Counted from the stretch's first letter, positions 10,619 to 22,972 are shown. The stretch: 64,000 nucleotides of DNA from Lamellibrachia columna (GCA_963662155.1 OY759266.1:62986411-63050410); one strand, 5' to 3'. Numbers and translations: made by a program. The notes: generated by a model from the letters alone, not told the origin.

Positions 10619-11932
10619 ATGTGTTGCAGGATGGCTCCATCTAAGAATGTTCGTCGTGGACGACCTCTGCGCCACAGCCCGGTGGCAACAAGGTCGCGAG
10701 CGGCGGCTAGGCGCGCTTCCGTTGCACGATCGGCAATGGGCCACGTCGTGCAGCACCTTGACGACGAGCCGGCCCACCAGCAGGCCGTTCGTCCGGTAGC
10801 GGGCGCAGCCGCGGGTCGAAGAGGTACAACGGAGGAGCGCTTGTCGAGTATGGAGCGCCGGCTTGAAGCTTCTGACAAGATGTTGCAGGAAGTCCACGCA
10901 ATGGTGCGTGGTCTGCAACGACTGCCTGCGACCAACGCCCTACCTGCACCGCCTCCAATAGCGGCCCCTGTGGCAATGTCGGCGTCTGCTGGGGGGGAGC
11001 CCATCGCTCCGCCCTTGGCTAACCTTTGTCTATGGCCGCAGGGCGGCCATACATCAAGTCGGGTGGCATCATATGCGGCAGGCGCTCCACCAAGCCCCGT
11101 TCCAAGACCAAGGTCAGCCCCGTGGCCAGAGGCCATATCTTCAGGTATCCATACAGGTAATGAAGTACACACGCTCCCCAGGGCATCCCAAGATCTAGTA
11201 GCCTCGTTTGCAACTTCAGCCCTATCCCGTCATTCCCGCGTGTCTGACAAGCTCAAAGCCCAGATTTGGTCCGGGGACTATGTTAGTATTTCCTCATTGT
11301 TGCATGACTCCTCACCACAAAGCTATTCTGTGTCAGTTAGGCCAGGCAGTGACGACGAGACCCCCATGTTCTGTGTCGCCCCTAGGGCAAGGAGCAGCAC
11401 TGTGTCATTTGACCAATGGCTGCAGGGTTTCGAAATTTACATGTCTGTCTTTCTACTTCAGCCGCAACACATGGCAGAATCACACAACATGCTCATGTAC
11501 ATCCAGACGATTCGTTCTTTATATGAGAAGGGTGCAGACTGGCGGTCGTATGACGAGGCATTCCGGTCGCTTCGTCAGGATTACAACTGGGGGTGGGAAT
11601 CGGTTTGCTGGTACCTGTGGATGAATGCATCCGAGAGTCGCCCAGCTGCCACACCCAGTGGGGCCCCCTTTCGTAGCACGGGTAAGGCCAGCTGGGGTAA
11701 TGCTAAGTGGCCATCCACCAAAACCTGCTTCGCATACGATCGGGGGGAGGTCTGTAACGCAGCCACCTGTCGCTACGCACACATGTGTAGACGCTGCGGC
11801 GGCCCCCATTCAGCGGTACAGTGCTATAGGCAACAAACCAAACCCAATCCTGCCCGACCGACATCAGCCACCGGCAACCCTGTGGCCCATTCGTCGAGTG
11901 CCAGTTCGCAACCAGCCGTTTTCAGGAGATAG
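10619..11932 (+). CDS. Gag-like protein of the PAT/Ngaro-like element
   Basis: 437 residues if the first ATG is used; an in-frame ATG four codons later (10631) is an equally good start. The N-terminus is basic (RRGRPLRHS, SRAAARRAS), followed by a short predicted coiled coil (TEERLSSMERRLEASDKMLQ) and a proline/alanine-rich linker. The conserved gag segment of DIRS-type elements follows: GADWRSYDEAFRSLRQDYNW ... YLWMNA, near residues 300-335. The C-terminus has a CCCH-type cluster (CFAYDRGEVCNAATCRYAH) and a second CRRCGGPHSAVQC knuckle, probably binding element RNA. The same YDE.FR.LR and CCCH blocks occur in the second retroelement near 42.4 kb. The frame is intact. Confidence 0.82.
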   Translation: MCCRMAPSKNVRRGRPLRHSPVATRSRAAARRASVARSAMGHVVQHLDDEPAHQQAVRPVAGAAAGRRGTTEERLSSMERRLEASDKMLQEVHAMVRGLQRLPATNALPAPPPIAAPVAMSASAGGEPIAPPLANLCLWPQGGHTSSRVASYAAGAPPSPVPRPRSAPWPEAISSGIHTGNEVHTLPRASQDLVASFATSALSRHSRVSDKLKAQIWSGDYVSISSLLHDSSPQSYSVSVRPGSDDETPMFCVAPRARSSTVSFDQWLQGFEIYMSVFLLQPQHMAESHNMLMYIQTIRSLYEKGADWRSYDEAFRSLRQDYNWGWESVCWYLWMNASESRPAATPSGAPFRSTGKASWGNAKWPSTKTCFAYDRGEVCNAATCRYAHMCRRCGGPHSAVQCYRQQTKPNPARPTSATGNPVAHSSSASSQPAVFRR

Positions 11933-11933
11933 T

Positions 11934-12376
11934 ATGCCTACCCCAGTCTCTCCCGACGCACTTAGAGATATCCTTGTCGGCTACAATCATAATCTTCTCA
12001 ATGGCTTACCAGCATAACAATATAAAGGGGTCACTAATTGGATGTCCGACGTCGAATTCCCCGCAGTAATAGACAGCAAGATAGGAGCTGCGCTAGGCAG
12101 AAATTTCCGTTATCCAGTACGACAGTATACAGGATGCTATTAGGCTCATCAAACAGCAACCCGGCTAAAGTGGACATAGAATCGGCTTTTAGGATTATTC
12201 CAGTCTCAACACTGGACCGACCACTTCTGGGTTTCCAGTGGAAGGGTAAGTTTTTCATGGATGCTGTCCTTCCGATGGGGGTCTCCAGTGCTTGTGCGAT
12301 CTTTGAGCTTTCAGTACAAAAGTGGAGTTCAGTTGCTTTTAGAAAGAAAGTATATCAGAATTACTTAACAGGTTAG
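11934..12376 (+). pseudogene. Reverse transcriptase remnant of the PAT/Ngaro-like element
   Basis: Starts two bases after gag ends, with PTPVSPDALRDILVGYN, the usual RT lead-in of DIRS-type elements. The next blocks, VEFPAVIDSKIGA, SIQDAIRLIKQQPG and KVDIESAFRIIPVS (motif A, Asp of KVDIESAF), lie in different frames with coding sequence missing between them. LLGFQWKGKFFMDAVLPMG and SSACAIFE follow, and then similarity stops near 12315. Compared with the 41-42 kb element, it lacks the catalytic IDD box, all of RNase H and the tyrosine recombinase. One large and at least one small deletion therefore removed replication functions, and the element must depend on another copy. Confidence 0.85.
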
Positions 12377-12416
12377 GTCGTGGTGGGGTGGTCACAGGTT
12401 TGTGGGTGACCTTGTG

Positions 12417-12739
12417 GCGAAATGGCCCCACCTGTTTGTAATTAAATTTGTGTATTGGTGGTGGAATGTCTGTATTCTTTGCATTACATGTTCATGACGA
12501 CTTCTTGATGTATATATGTTATCGTCATGCTTGTAGGAATGTGGGCTCTGAGAAACTTGCCGGACGGGGCTGTACATGTGTTCAGTTCCTGTCGGGTTTG
12601 CTTAGAGGAGCTCACATTCCTGTTAATGTTCTTCCCAAAGTGGCTGCGTGATAAACAGTCCACTTTGCAATAAAAAACATCATTTATTTGGCCTGTTTCA
12701 ATTCTCTCCTACATCGGACTTGTGTTGGTTATTGCATAA
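12417..12739 (+). repeat. Split direct repeat B1
   Basis: 323 bp, gcgaaatggccccacc to ggttattgcataa, nearly identical to B2 (13223-13545). It contains an AATAAA polyadenylation-type hexamer at 12669-12674. B1 abuts A2 through an ATG trinucleotide, the presumed circle junction and recombination core. Confidence 0.95.
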
Positions 12740-12742
12740 ATG

Positions 12743-12989
12743 AATTTATGCAACTCACCAGGTGCATAACAATTTTTATGAGATAACCAAGACAGGTCGT
12801 CGTTAAACTTGCCCTGGGTGTCCGAGACTACACCGGAACTATTTGGCCAAATAAATTGTATTACTCCGCGCTAGCCAGCCAATCACGGCTTGGCGGAAAC
12901 CAGTCCAAACCGGAGCCAGTAGCTTGAATCTTTCGCTCCTGTTTCAGTCTCTGCATTGCGAAGTTGTGACTAAAATTTGTCTCTCGAAA
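12743..12989 (+). repeat. Split direct repeat A2
   Basis: 247 bp copy of A1, directly after B1 and the ATG core. After 12989 the sequence diverges from that following A1. Confidence 0.95.
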
Positions 12990-13222
12990 TCCGCCCTCCT
13001 CCCCACCTTTCTTCCTTATTCTCAATGCTTAGTTTAAATGCGATTGTACATCGTTGATGAAATAGGAAGTTGGAAGATGTCGAAACCGCTTTCCCCACTT
13101 TTGGCCTAATATAAGATGAACACGGGGGTTTGTCCCCTAGTATTTGGTGTTCATGGGGTTTTCTGCGCAGACAGGCTTCCTGTTTCTTCATCGGTATTCT
13201 TGGCTTATGTTTATATAGGTTA
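12990..13222. other. Spacer between A2 and B2
   Basis: Unique sequence of 233 bp with no ORF of interest. The A2-spacer-B2 unit is the 3' end expected of a split-direct-repeat element. Confidence 0.7.
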
Positions 13223-13545
13223 GCGAAATGGCCCCACCTGTTTGTAATTAAATTTGTGTATTGGTGGTGGAATGTCTGTATTCTTTGCATTACATGTTCA
13301 TGACGACTTCTTGATGTATATATGTTATCGTCATGCTTGTAGGAATGTGGGCTCTGAGAAACTTGCCGGACGGGGCTGTACATGTGTTCAGTTCCTGTCT
13401 GGTTTGCTTTGAGGAGCTCACATTCCTGTTAATGTTCTTCCCAAAGTGGCTGCGTGATAAGCAGTCCACTTTGCAATAAAAAACGTCATTTATTTGGCCT
13501 GTTTCAATTCTCTCTTACATCGGACTTGTGTTGGTTATTGCATAA
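13223..13545 (+). repeat. Split direct repeat B2
   Basis: Second copy of B with AATAAA at 13475-13480. It is the right end of the element; the ATG at 13546-13548 belongs to the interrupted LINE. Confidence 0.95.
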
Positions 13546-14490
13546 ATGTTCACTGGTGCTATGTCCTGCTCGAAAACTCGCTTGTTCTTCAGCGATGATC
13601 TCTTCTGCCTGGGGTTTGTGTCTGTTGAGTAGTATCTTCAACATGACTTTGCTCGGGTGGTTGATGAGGCTGATTGTTCTGTAATTTTGGCACATCTGTA
13701 GGTTGCCTTTCATGGGAAGTGTGATGATCAGTGGCTGAGTCTATGGAGTGACCCATTTTCCTGTCTGCCAGATCTTGTTGCAGATTGTTGTAACTGTGGT
13801 GATCAAGGTTTCTCCCCCAGCTTGAACCAGTTCTGCTGGTATGTTATCAATTCCAGCTGACTTTCCTTTTTTCAGAGACTTTACTGCAGCCTTCGCTTCC
13901 TCACGAAGAATGGGGCAGTCGTCCTCTTCAGTAGTCTGTGGACAATTTAGTACTACTGGGACTCCGTTGGGGTTGTGGCTGTACAGTTCTGAGCAGTATT
14001 TTGTCCATCGATTGAGGATCTGATGTTCTTCTGTCAGGCATTTCCCTGATTTGTCTTGGATAGTCGTAGTTATCCCTTTCTTCATTGATATCAGGTCTTT
14101 CACTATTTGATAAGCCTTCTTGCTGTTGTTCTTGCTCAAGCTGTCTTCAATTTTACAGCATTGTTCTGCTATCCAGTTATCTTTTGCTCTTCTCATATCT
14201 AGTTTGATCTTTACTTACTTCTCTGTATTTTGCTGCACCTTCAGGATCACATTTTCTCATTTTCAATTTCCTTCTTTTGTCACAGAGATCTAGGATGTCT
14301 GCTCTGACCCATGGTTTCTTTGTCCGACGGTGTTTTCCAAGGATCTCGCTGGCTGTGTCGGTCACTATTTTGTTGAAGGTTTTGGTCAGCAAGTTCACGT
14401 CGGTATATTTGTCATCCAGAATAATTAGTGGTGCAAATTTCCCATCTATCATTGCTTTGAATGCTTCTGCTACATCAGGCCTGCATACTA
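13546..14490 (-). pseudogene. RTE-like LINE, 5' part of the same interrupted copy
   Basis: On the minus strand, from about 14490 down, the sequence reads VAEAFKAMIDGKFAPL, DTASEILGKHRR, KKPWVRADILDLCDKRRK, NNSKKAYQIVKDL, GKCLTEEHQIL.RW, GKSAGIDNIPAELVQAGGE, CQNYRTISLINHPSKVMLK and EEQASFRAGHSTSEH. It then stops at the retroelement boundary. These are the linker and N-terminal RT blocks that precede the 5109-6336 segment. The endonuclease is missing, so the copy is 5' truncated at about 14490. Internal frame changes confirm decay. The two halves join in frame at ...TSEH and IFNLRIL when the 7.2 kb insertion is removed, which dates the insertion after the LINE. Confidence 0.88.
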
Positions 14491-14583
14491 AAAAAAATAA
14501 CGCGCAAAAGCATGACGTCTGATGAGCGCTGTGGTGATATGTGTTGTGATAGGTGTGGTGATAGGTGAGGTGGAATCGTGGAA

Positions 14584-16985
<2,402 letters not shown>

Positions 16986-17429
16986 AATATTTATAAATGA
17001 TTTGGAGGATGACATATCTAGCAAAGTATTCAAATTTGCAGATAAAACAAAAATATTCAGAAAAGTTACTAATGATACAGATAAACAAAGTTTACAGCGT
17101 GATCTAGAAAATTAATTAAAAAGCAAGGTAATGTCTAACCAATCTTTTATGTTTTTTGTAAGAAATTACAAAGTGGGTAGATGACAGTGGATGTTGTCTA
17201 CTTAGATTTTGAGAAAGCTTTCGATAAAGTGCCACATCAAAGATTGTTGCTTAAACTAAAAACCCATGGTATAGGTAATGATGTAATCAATTGGATAGAA
17301 AAGTGGCTTACACACAGAAGACAGAGAGTAATAGTAGATGGTGAGATTTCAAACTGGAAATCTGTTTTGAGTGGGGTACCACAGGGATCGGTATTAGGCC
17401 CTATACCATTTTTAATATATATCTATATA

Positions 17430-17484
<55 letters not shown>

Positions 17485-18440
17485 GATTTGGAAGATGACA
17501 TATCTAGCAAAGTACTCAAATTGGCAGATTACACAAAAGTATTCAGAAAGGTTACTAATGATACAGATAAACAAAGTTTACAGGATGATCTAGATAAATT
17601 AGTTAAATGGTCAGAAAAATGGCAGATGTTATTCAATTTCGGGAATTGTAAATGTATACACATAGGACATGGAAACATGGAAGAAGAATATAAAATGGGG
17701 GATGCTGTACTAGGTAGAACTACACAAGAAAAGATCATAGGAGTAACATTTAGTGCTGACATGAAAGTTTCAGAGCAATGTGGGATTGCTGCTTCGAAAG
17801 GAAATCAAATCCTAGGGCTAATTAGGTGAACTAACATGTATAACGAGAAACAGCTAATTGTACCCCTGTACAGAGCAATAGTTAGACCACATTTGGAATA
17901 TTTTATTCAAGCATGGAGGCCATATCGTAAAAAGGACATAGACTAGCTAGAAAGAATACAACGAAGAGCAACTAAAATGATTCCAGAATTGAGAGACCTT
18001 AGTTGCGAAAGTCGCTTATTACAATGTGGTTTGACAACCCTAGAGACCAGGAGACTAAGAGGAGACCAAATAGAAGTGTTTAATATAGTGAATGGTTATG
18101 AGAATGTTGACAGGAATACATGTATGTTCTTCAAACTTAAAGAAGGCAGTAGAACCAGAGGACACAAAGCAGCATTAGTTAAGGAGCAGTGTAGGTTGGA
18201 CATGAGAAAGTCCTCTTTCTCACAAAGGGTGATAAATGAATGGAACAAACTGCCAAATGATTGTGTTAATGCTAGTATTGTGAATATGTTTAGAAATAGA
18301 ATTGACAGATATTTGATCAGGGCGGGCTACACATAGATGAGAAAATTGTTGGACTATCAATAAGCCAATGGCTTCCTTGTCCACTTGCCATCTGGAACTT
18401 GTTGTTCGGGATGCAGTCTTGTTAAATCCTTGTTTTAAAG
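16986..18440 (+). pseudogene. CR1-like LINE, rearranged 3' portion
   Basis: 17181-17432 carries VDVVYLDFEKAFDKVPHQRL and SGVPQGSVLGP, the RT palm. 17488-17829 carries the DLEDDIS...LADYTKVFRKV segment, whose catalytic FADD has decayed to LADY. 17977-18336 carries the C-terminal LRDLSCESRLLQCGLTTLETRR and WNKLPNDCVNA blocks. A TA-rich tract (17413-17481) splits the RT between GPI.F and NDLEDD. A second copy of the NDLEDDIS...DKQSLQ segment sits upstream at 16986-17115, out of order, so the copy is internally duplicated or two insertions have fused. The 3' tail near 18400-18440 has the short aatcttgtt-like repeats seen in the sister copies. It ends against duplicon A. Confidence 0.88.
17413..17481. 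repeat. (TA)n tract inside the LINE RT
   Basis: AT dinucleotide run at the codons for L.LYIND, the same position as in the copies at 25033 and 56342. Confidence 0.95.
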
Positions 18441-18566
18441 TGTTGATGTCTTCACCTTCCTGCTGATCTCTTGTTGTATACAAGTGTTAGTGTCTTCACA
18501 TCAAATCATATATTTTTTATGCCCTATGTTTACTATTTTATTTATAAATATACATCTTTTAGATCC

Positions 18567-19110
18567 TTGCTATGTGCTGTTGGCAAGCACCAATGTCTCC
18601 TTGGTATGTGCTATCGACAAGCGCCGATGTCTCCTTGCTATGTGCTGTCAGCAAGCACCAATGTCTCCTTGCTATGTACTGTCAGCAAGCAAAAATGTCT
18701 CCTTGCTATGTGCTGTATCCAAGCACCAACATCTCCCTGCTATGTGCTGTTGGCAAGCACCAATGTCTACTTGGTATGTGCTGTCGACAAGCACCAATGT
18801 CTTCTTGCTATGTGGTGTTGGCAAGCACCAATGTCTCCTTGGTATGTGCTGTCGACAAGCACCGATGTCTCCTTGCTATGTGCTGTCAGCAAGCACCAAT
18901 GTCTCCTTGCTATGTACTGTCAGCAAGCACCAATGTCTCCTTGCTATGTGTTGTATCCAAGCACCAACATCTCCCTGCTATGTGCTGTTGGCAAGCACCA
19001 ATGTCTCCTTGGTATGTGCTGTCGACAAGCACCAATGTCTTCTTGCTATGTGCTGTTGGCAAGCACCAATGTCTCCTTGCTATGTGCTGTAGTCAACTAC
19101 CAAAATTTCC
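18567..19110. repeat. 34 bp minisatellite, duplicon A
   Basis: About 16 units of tgtgctgttggcaagcacc + aatgtctccttggta. Because 34 is not a multiple of three and the unit lacks stops on this strand, all three plus frames stay open and give the same 34-residue repeat. The 284-, 202- and 185-residue ORFs here are therefore artefacts. The unit resembles the splice acceptor of exon 1 just downstream. Confidence 0.95.
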
Positions 19111-19139
19111 TTGCTTCTTGTGGTTGTAGGCAAGCACAA

Positions 19140-19262
19140 AGAAAGCAGCCCAGCCGAGATCAAGAAGGTTCATTGTTGTTTACCTCAAAAACCTGCTTGC
19201 ACCATTCCTACATGCGTACGACTTCTTCATGCAGACAGTCAAGAACATCAAACAAACTTGGC
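19140..19262 (+). pseudogene. Host-gene exon 1, copy A (damaged)
   Basis: Follows a ggttgtag acceptor. It encodes the YLKTCLHHSYM-type shifted reading because a 19 bp net deletion after gaaggttca removes the TCCTVVYL start of the helical segment that copy B retains. Downstream bases still encode LLAPFLHAYDFFMQTVKN in another frame. The function is unknown. Confidence 0.45.
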
Positions 19263-20205
19263 ATACCAGTGTGTCTGGGTCTGTATTTGAATTTGTTTTG
19301 CTGTTTAAGGGTCAGACCACAATAATACTGCCTGCTGTACTTTAGATGGTTGTAGCTACAGCCAATTTCAGTGATTTTTAACTGGGATGTCACTTGATCT
19401 AGTCAGCCAGCAAGTTTCTGTTTTCTTTCTCCCTCCTCAATTAATTTAGCCCATTGTGAATCAGGGCCATTGGTGTTCATATCTGTAGAGTGTATGAATT
19501 GTTTAAAGGTATGAACAGTCAGCTTAATGTATATATTTAAAAAAAATTATTGAAAGAATTGACTTTGAACATTAAATCGGGTAACTTTGAAAGTGTGAAT
19601 AGGTTTATGTCATAGTATGTAGTTGGTTGGAGCCATGTTTGACCTTTTCCAGTGAATTCCACATGGGTCCAGTTGAATATATCTAGTAGGTTGTCCGATG
19701 TATTTATAAAAACTAAATGACACATTTGCACAAATGAGCTAGCATGTCATAGTGGATACTAGATAGGTTAGATTTTTTTCCAAAATGATTTTGAAATGAA
19801 GCAAGAGAAAAATCAAATTGAGGATGGAGCTTGTCTCCAACAATTGCTATAAGACTATCAAATCTCCAGTTCTCCTGCTCAGGAGAACAAATCTCCCACC
19901 ATATTTCTGTTGAAATAACATTCTTTGCAGCCTAACAACATATTGTTAATCCCTCCCCTTACTAATGCCTGAACAATGCAGACCTGTCTAACCTGTGTCC
20001 TTGTGTCTTGTGTGTCGTTGACATTGTTTATAAGCCATAGACGAGCAAAGCACTGGCACCTTCGGGTTCCCTAATGTCAACTTGTCACCCACTGTAACCC
20101 AGGCTCACATTAATCAGTGTACAATCGGTTAACTATCCATTGAGATAATACCTATCGATACATCATGGTATAAGACATATTATGTTTATGTTCACATGCA
20201 ATATA

Positions 20206-20250
20206 TACAATACGGCACAGGCACTGCTTGAAGAGATCTTTGGGCTAAAG
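20206..20250 (+). pseudogene. Host-gene exon 2, copy A (acceptor lost)
   Basis: Encodes AQALLEEIFGLK before a good AAG|gtgaat donor. In B and C the acceptor reads caatag; here it reads aatata, so the AG is gone. Very short and weakly supported on its own; the evidence is its retention with a donor in all three copies. Confidence 0.35.
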
Positions 20251-21013
20251 GTGAATGAAAAGTTCCCAAAGAAACTGCTGTAGTAGACATCATGTGGTGT
20301 TGGTGTCTGGGAAATAGACGGAAAATGGTCATTACAGCCACAAAGTAATTATGCTGGAAGTCACTGTTGGACAGGAGGTAAATATATTTCTTGTTCATTA
20401 CACATTATCAAAGCCCCACTACAGTGTGACAGGACTATCAACAGTTATGTAATCGTCACATGTAGAAATGTCTTGTGGACATGTAGTGTGCTAAGATGTT
20501 ATTAGTCCCCATAAAAAAGTCAGTAATGTTTTATATGTAGGTGTCACTAGGCCATCTTGACAGAAACAATTCCATTCAAATTAAACAGTTGCCTTATATT
20601 TATTCAAATGTTTTTCTATGGAAAAGTAGAGGAATGTAACAGAAACATGTAATTTCCAGCTTTTATGATTATTGCTGTCCATATTACACTTACCCAGCGT
20701 CTCCACGTGAACTCAAGTTGTCATGTAAGTATTGATAAGCGTTTTCACTGCAGCTTGGCAGGGGTGTACACATAGAGCACTGATGTTTACATATTATGAC
20801 ATATTTACGAGTCATGTATATGGCAAGACTCGAATTCTACTAGAAAATAAAGATCTACCACTAAATATAATATGTTCATTCGTCCTTAATTACCTCGTTT
20901 TGTCATGTGATAATATTGCCTCAAGCCCTGAGCTGGTAAGCTTCCAGAAGCTTAGAATTTGATGGCAAGATATGTCATGTAGTAGGCTATGTTGACTATG
21001 TTGTATATTGTAG

Positions 21014-21136
21014 ATTGCTCCTGATAGCAGACATCTGACTGTGGCTGGATCTCAACAAGTCACAATTTCTGTGAGCAACAAGAAGAATGTGGATGTTATC
21101 ATTAACAATGTTGAGCTGAACATGGTAGAAAAACAG
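21014..21136 (+). CDS. Host-gene exon 3, copy A
   Basis: 123 bp, 41 codons, phase 0 at both ends, open throughout: IAPDSRHLTVAGSQQVTISV, then NNVELNMVEKQ. The acceptor is ttgtag. The donor is CAG|gcaagt, the typical GC-AG intron donor, and copy C has the same one. The alternating hydrophobic pattern (VTISV.N...VDVIINNVELNM) suggests beta strands of an immunoglobulin-like or similar sandwich fold, which is inference. The gene is unrecognised. Copy B has lost this exon by deletion. Confidence 0.55.
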
Positions 21137-21693
21137 GCAAGTTGGATAATTCCCATGGATGACCCTTACAACTAATCACCTAAAATGTGTACTGAATATA
21201 GTAGACAAACAGAGAAGTTGGATACTTCCCATAGGTTACCCTTACAACTAATCAACTAAAATGTGTATTGAATGTTGTTGGACCTTCCCATGGATGACCC
21301 TTACAACTAATCAATCTAAAATGTGTACTGAATGTGGTAGAAAAAAACAGGCAAGTTAGATACAACTAATCAACTAAAGTGTGTATTGAATATTTTATTC
21401 TAGTTATCACTCCATCTCCTGTATTGCAATGGTATGTTTGTTGTACCGTGTTTTGACCAAACTTGTGTAACATTTGAGATGTTTCAGAACCTATTTTATC
21501 TCACATTTTGTCATTACCGTAGTGACATAGTGTCAGTATATATTAGTGACAAAATACTTCATTTAAGAAATTAATATTTAAATAAAAAGCTGAGGAAAAA
21601 TGCTATTTAATTTAATAATTCTTGTGGAACTTTTCCCACATGTTATGTTCCTTTCCTTGCTGCTGTAGATATTTACGATGACTTTGCTCATAG

Positions 21694-21878
21694 GTGGCAA
21701 CTGGAGCAGTGATTGATGTGGTTCGTAAGCCAGACTGTTGCTCTGATCCTCACATTCACATGGCTATCGTAGAGACAGGCCCAAGTAGGATGATCGACCC
21801 CACTGAATACCTTCGTAACTGAAAGGTGCCGCCTCCCAAATGGGTGCAGGAGTATGACCACTTCGTATTGTCTGGAGA
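21694..21878 (+). pseudogene. Host-gene exon 4, copy A only
   Basis: Acceptor ctcatag, donor GA|gtgagt. It encodes VATGAVIDVVRKPDCCSDPH, then HMAIVETGPSRMIDPTEYLR and, after one in-frame TGA, KVPPPKWVQEYDHFVLSGE. The single TGA is the only break in 61 codons, so the exon died recently or the codon is a sequencing or assembly error. Its two cysteines (CC) fit a secreted or extracellular protein. B and C lack this exon. Confidence 0.5.
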
Positions 21879-22332
21879 GTGAGTTCAGACAATATATCTT
21901 ACATAATCAGATTCATATCTGAAAGATATAAACTCAATTATGTGGTTAGTGTTTGCCAAGCAAATTATTCCGCTAATCAGGAGAAAATGTCATTCAAACA
22001 GCAATACTGGTTGTTTAGATATTCACCTTTACATGCAGTGGGGATGATATCCTGATACTCTAATATGTACAGTCTCTATTTCTCATGGTTGTTATGAGTA
22101 ATGCTATCCTTTAGTTCTACCATTTATCAAACAACTTCGTAGTCCTCCATTATACAATGTTAAAAACAAATGTTTTTAGCATTGAAACTTCATGCTGATT
22201 AATTGGTCAGAATATGTATTAATAGTAGCAGCCAATAAACTCAAAATACTCCTTGTACTTACCATTGACTAAGATATGTTGATGCAACCAGAAACGATTC
22301 ATATAACTTGTATTTATAATTTTAATTTTTAG

Positions 22333-22480
22333 ACTGCCAAGAGTTTAGGCCTTTCTGATCTCTCAAAGTTGAAAGATGTTTTCAACTTCAAAATTAACTC
22401 CATCAGGCTGAACAAATTGCTCATAAGGTCGACTTGTCAAAGGTCAAGACAAGCATCTTGAAACTGTGGAAGAAATTGAG
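22333..22480 (+). pseudogene. Host-gene exon 5, copy A
   Basis: Acceptor tttttag, donor GAG|gttgga. It begins TAKSLGLSDLSKLKDVFNFK; after a one-base shift it should continue AHKVDLSKVKTSI. Compared with the inferred 150 bp phase-0 exon it is two bases short, so the helical reading is broken twice. Copy C is one base short. Confidence 0.45.
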
Positions 22481-22688
22481 GTTGGACAATGTTTATTTTC
22501 AGTGGTGGCTTATTATTTATATAATATTAATGTGCTGGCTTAGTACTTCAGGAAAGTATTCTTATGAATAATTTCATGAAATATTGATTTCTGGTGCAAA
22601 CAGCTAATTTATGACCAGCATAGCTGCTGTCATTATGTCTAATGTTTCCACATGAAGTCTAGCATTTTGATATACATGATCTGACCAG

Positions 22689-22942
22689 GAGTGTTCGGAC
22701 CATTCTTATTGGGAGGAGTGGCATAGATGCTCCAGTTCAGAAATGCTTGCAAACGAAATATTGAATCTGTTCAGATCAGCATTGAGTCCTGGGAATCTGC
22801 TACAGCAGACTGCAACAACTGGCGACAGGCTGTGTGGAGAGGTATCAGGAAGACAGAAGAAAGGAGAAATAAACTGTGGATGGAGAAGAGAGTCCGGGGG
22901 CCCATCAATCCCTCATTGATTGTTATCTCAAGTCTGACCCAC
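22689..22942 (+). pseudogene. Host-gene exon 6 or LINE tail remnant, copy A
   Basis: 254 bp between a gaccag acceptor and a CAC|gtaagt donor. In the frame that ends at phase 0 it reads VFGPFLLGGVA, a TAG, then MLQFRNACKRNIESVQ, SWESATADCNNWRQAVW and RKTEERRNKLWMEKR. The CKR...SWE..A.D...WR...E.R spacing resembles the C-terminal tail of some LINE polyproteins, so a LINE origin is possible. The frame starting at phase 0 (ECSDHSYWEEWHRCSSSE ...) is also long but ends in TGA. All frames carry a stop in all three duplicons, so the exon was dead or non-coding before triplication. Confidence 0.4.
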
Positions 22943-22972
22943 GTAAGTAGAATGGTATTGCCATATCTCATA

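Larger units (their letters stand above)
6337..13545 (+). mobile_element. PAT/Ngaro-like tyrosine-recombinase retroelement with split direct repeats
   Basis: A 7209 bp element inserted in the RTE-like LINE. It has four repeat blocks in the order A1, internal region, B1, A2, B2, which is the split-direct-repeat arrangement known for PAT and Ngaro elements. The trinucleotide ATG stands at the left host junction (6334-6336), between B1 and A2 (12740-12742), and at the right host junction (13546-13548). The empty LINE site is therefore reconstructed as one ATG, as expected if a recombinase crosses over a circle with B-ATG-A junction into an ATG target without duplication. Inside are an SGNH hydrolase ORF, a tandem array, a gag ORF and a deleted RT. 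RNase H and recombinase are absent, so this copy is non-autonomous. Confidence 0.88.

Noticed and set aside
11019..11172. Antisense ORFs across the gag gene (10555-11172 minus)
   Set aside because: GC-rich shadow frames of the gag coding sequence with no homology of their own.
6337..12989. Ordinary LTR retrotransposon bounded by A1 and A2
   Set aside because: A1 and A2 lack TG...CA ends and a 4-6 bp duplication, there is no integrase or protease, and the B1-A2-B2 arrangement with ATG cores fits tyrosine-recombinase elements instead.
18471..19325. Cysteine-rich ORFs of 284, 202 and 185 residues in overlapping frames
   Set aside because: A stop-free 34 bp unit gives the same repeat in all three frames; this is a property of the minisatellite and not of a gene. 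The same holds for 30180-30909, except the exon 1 tail.
21694..21878. Selenocysteine readthrough at the TGA in exon 4
   Set aside because: No SECIS-like element was identified, and neighbouring exons of the same copy also carry stops, so a nonsense mutation is simpler.
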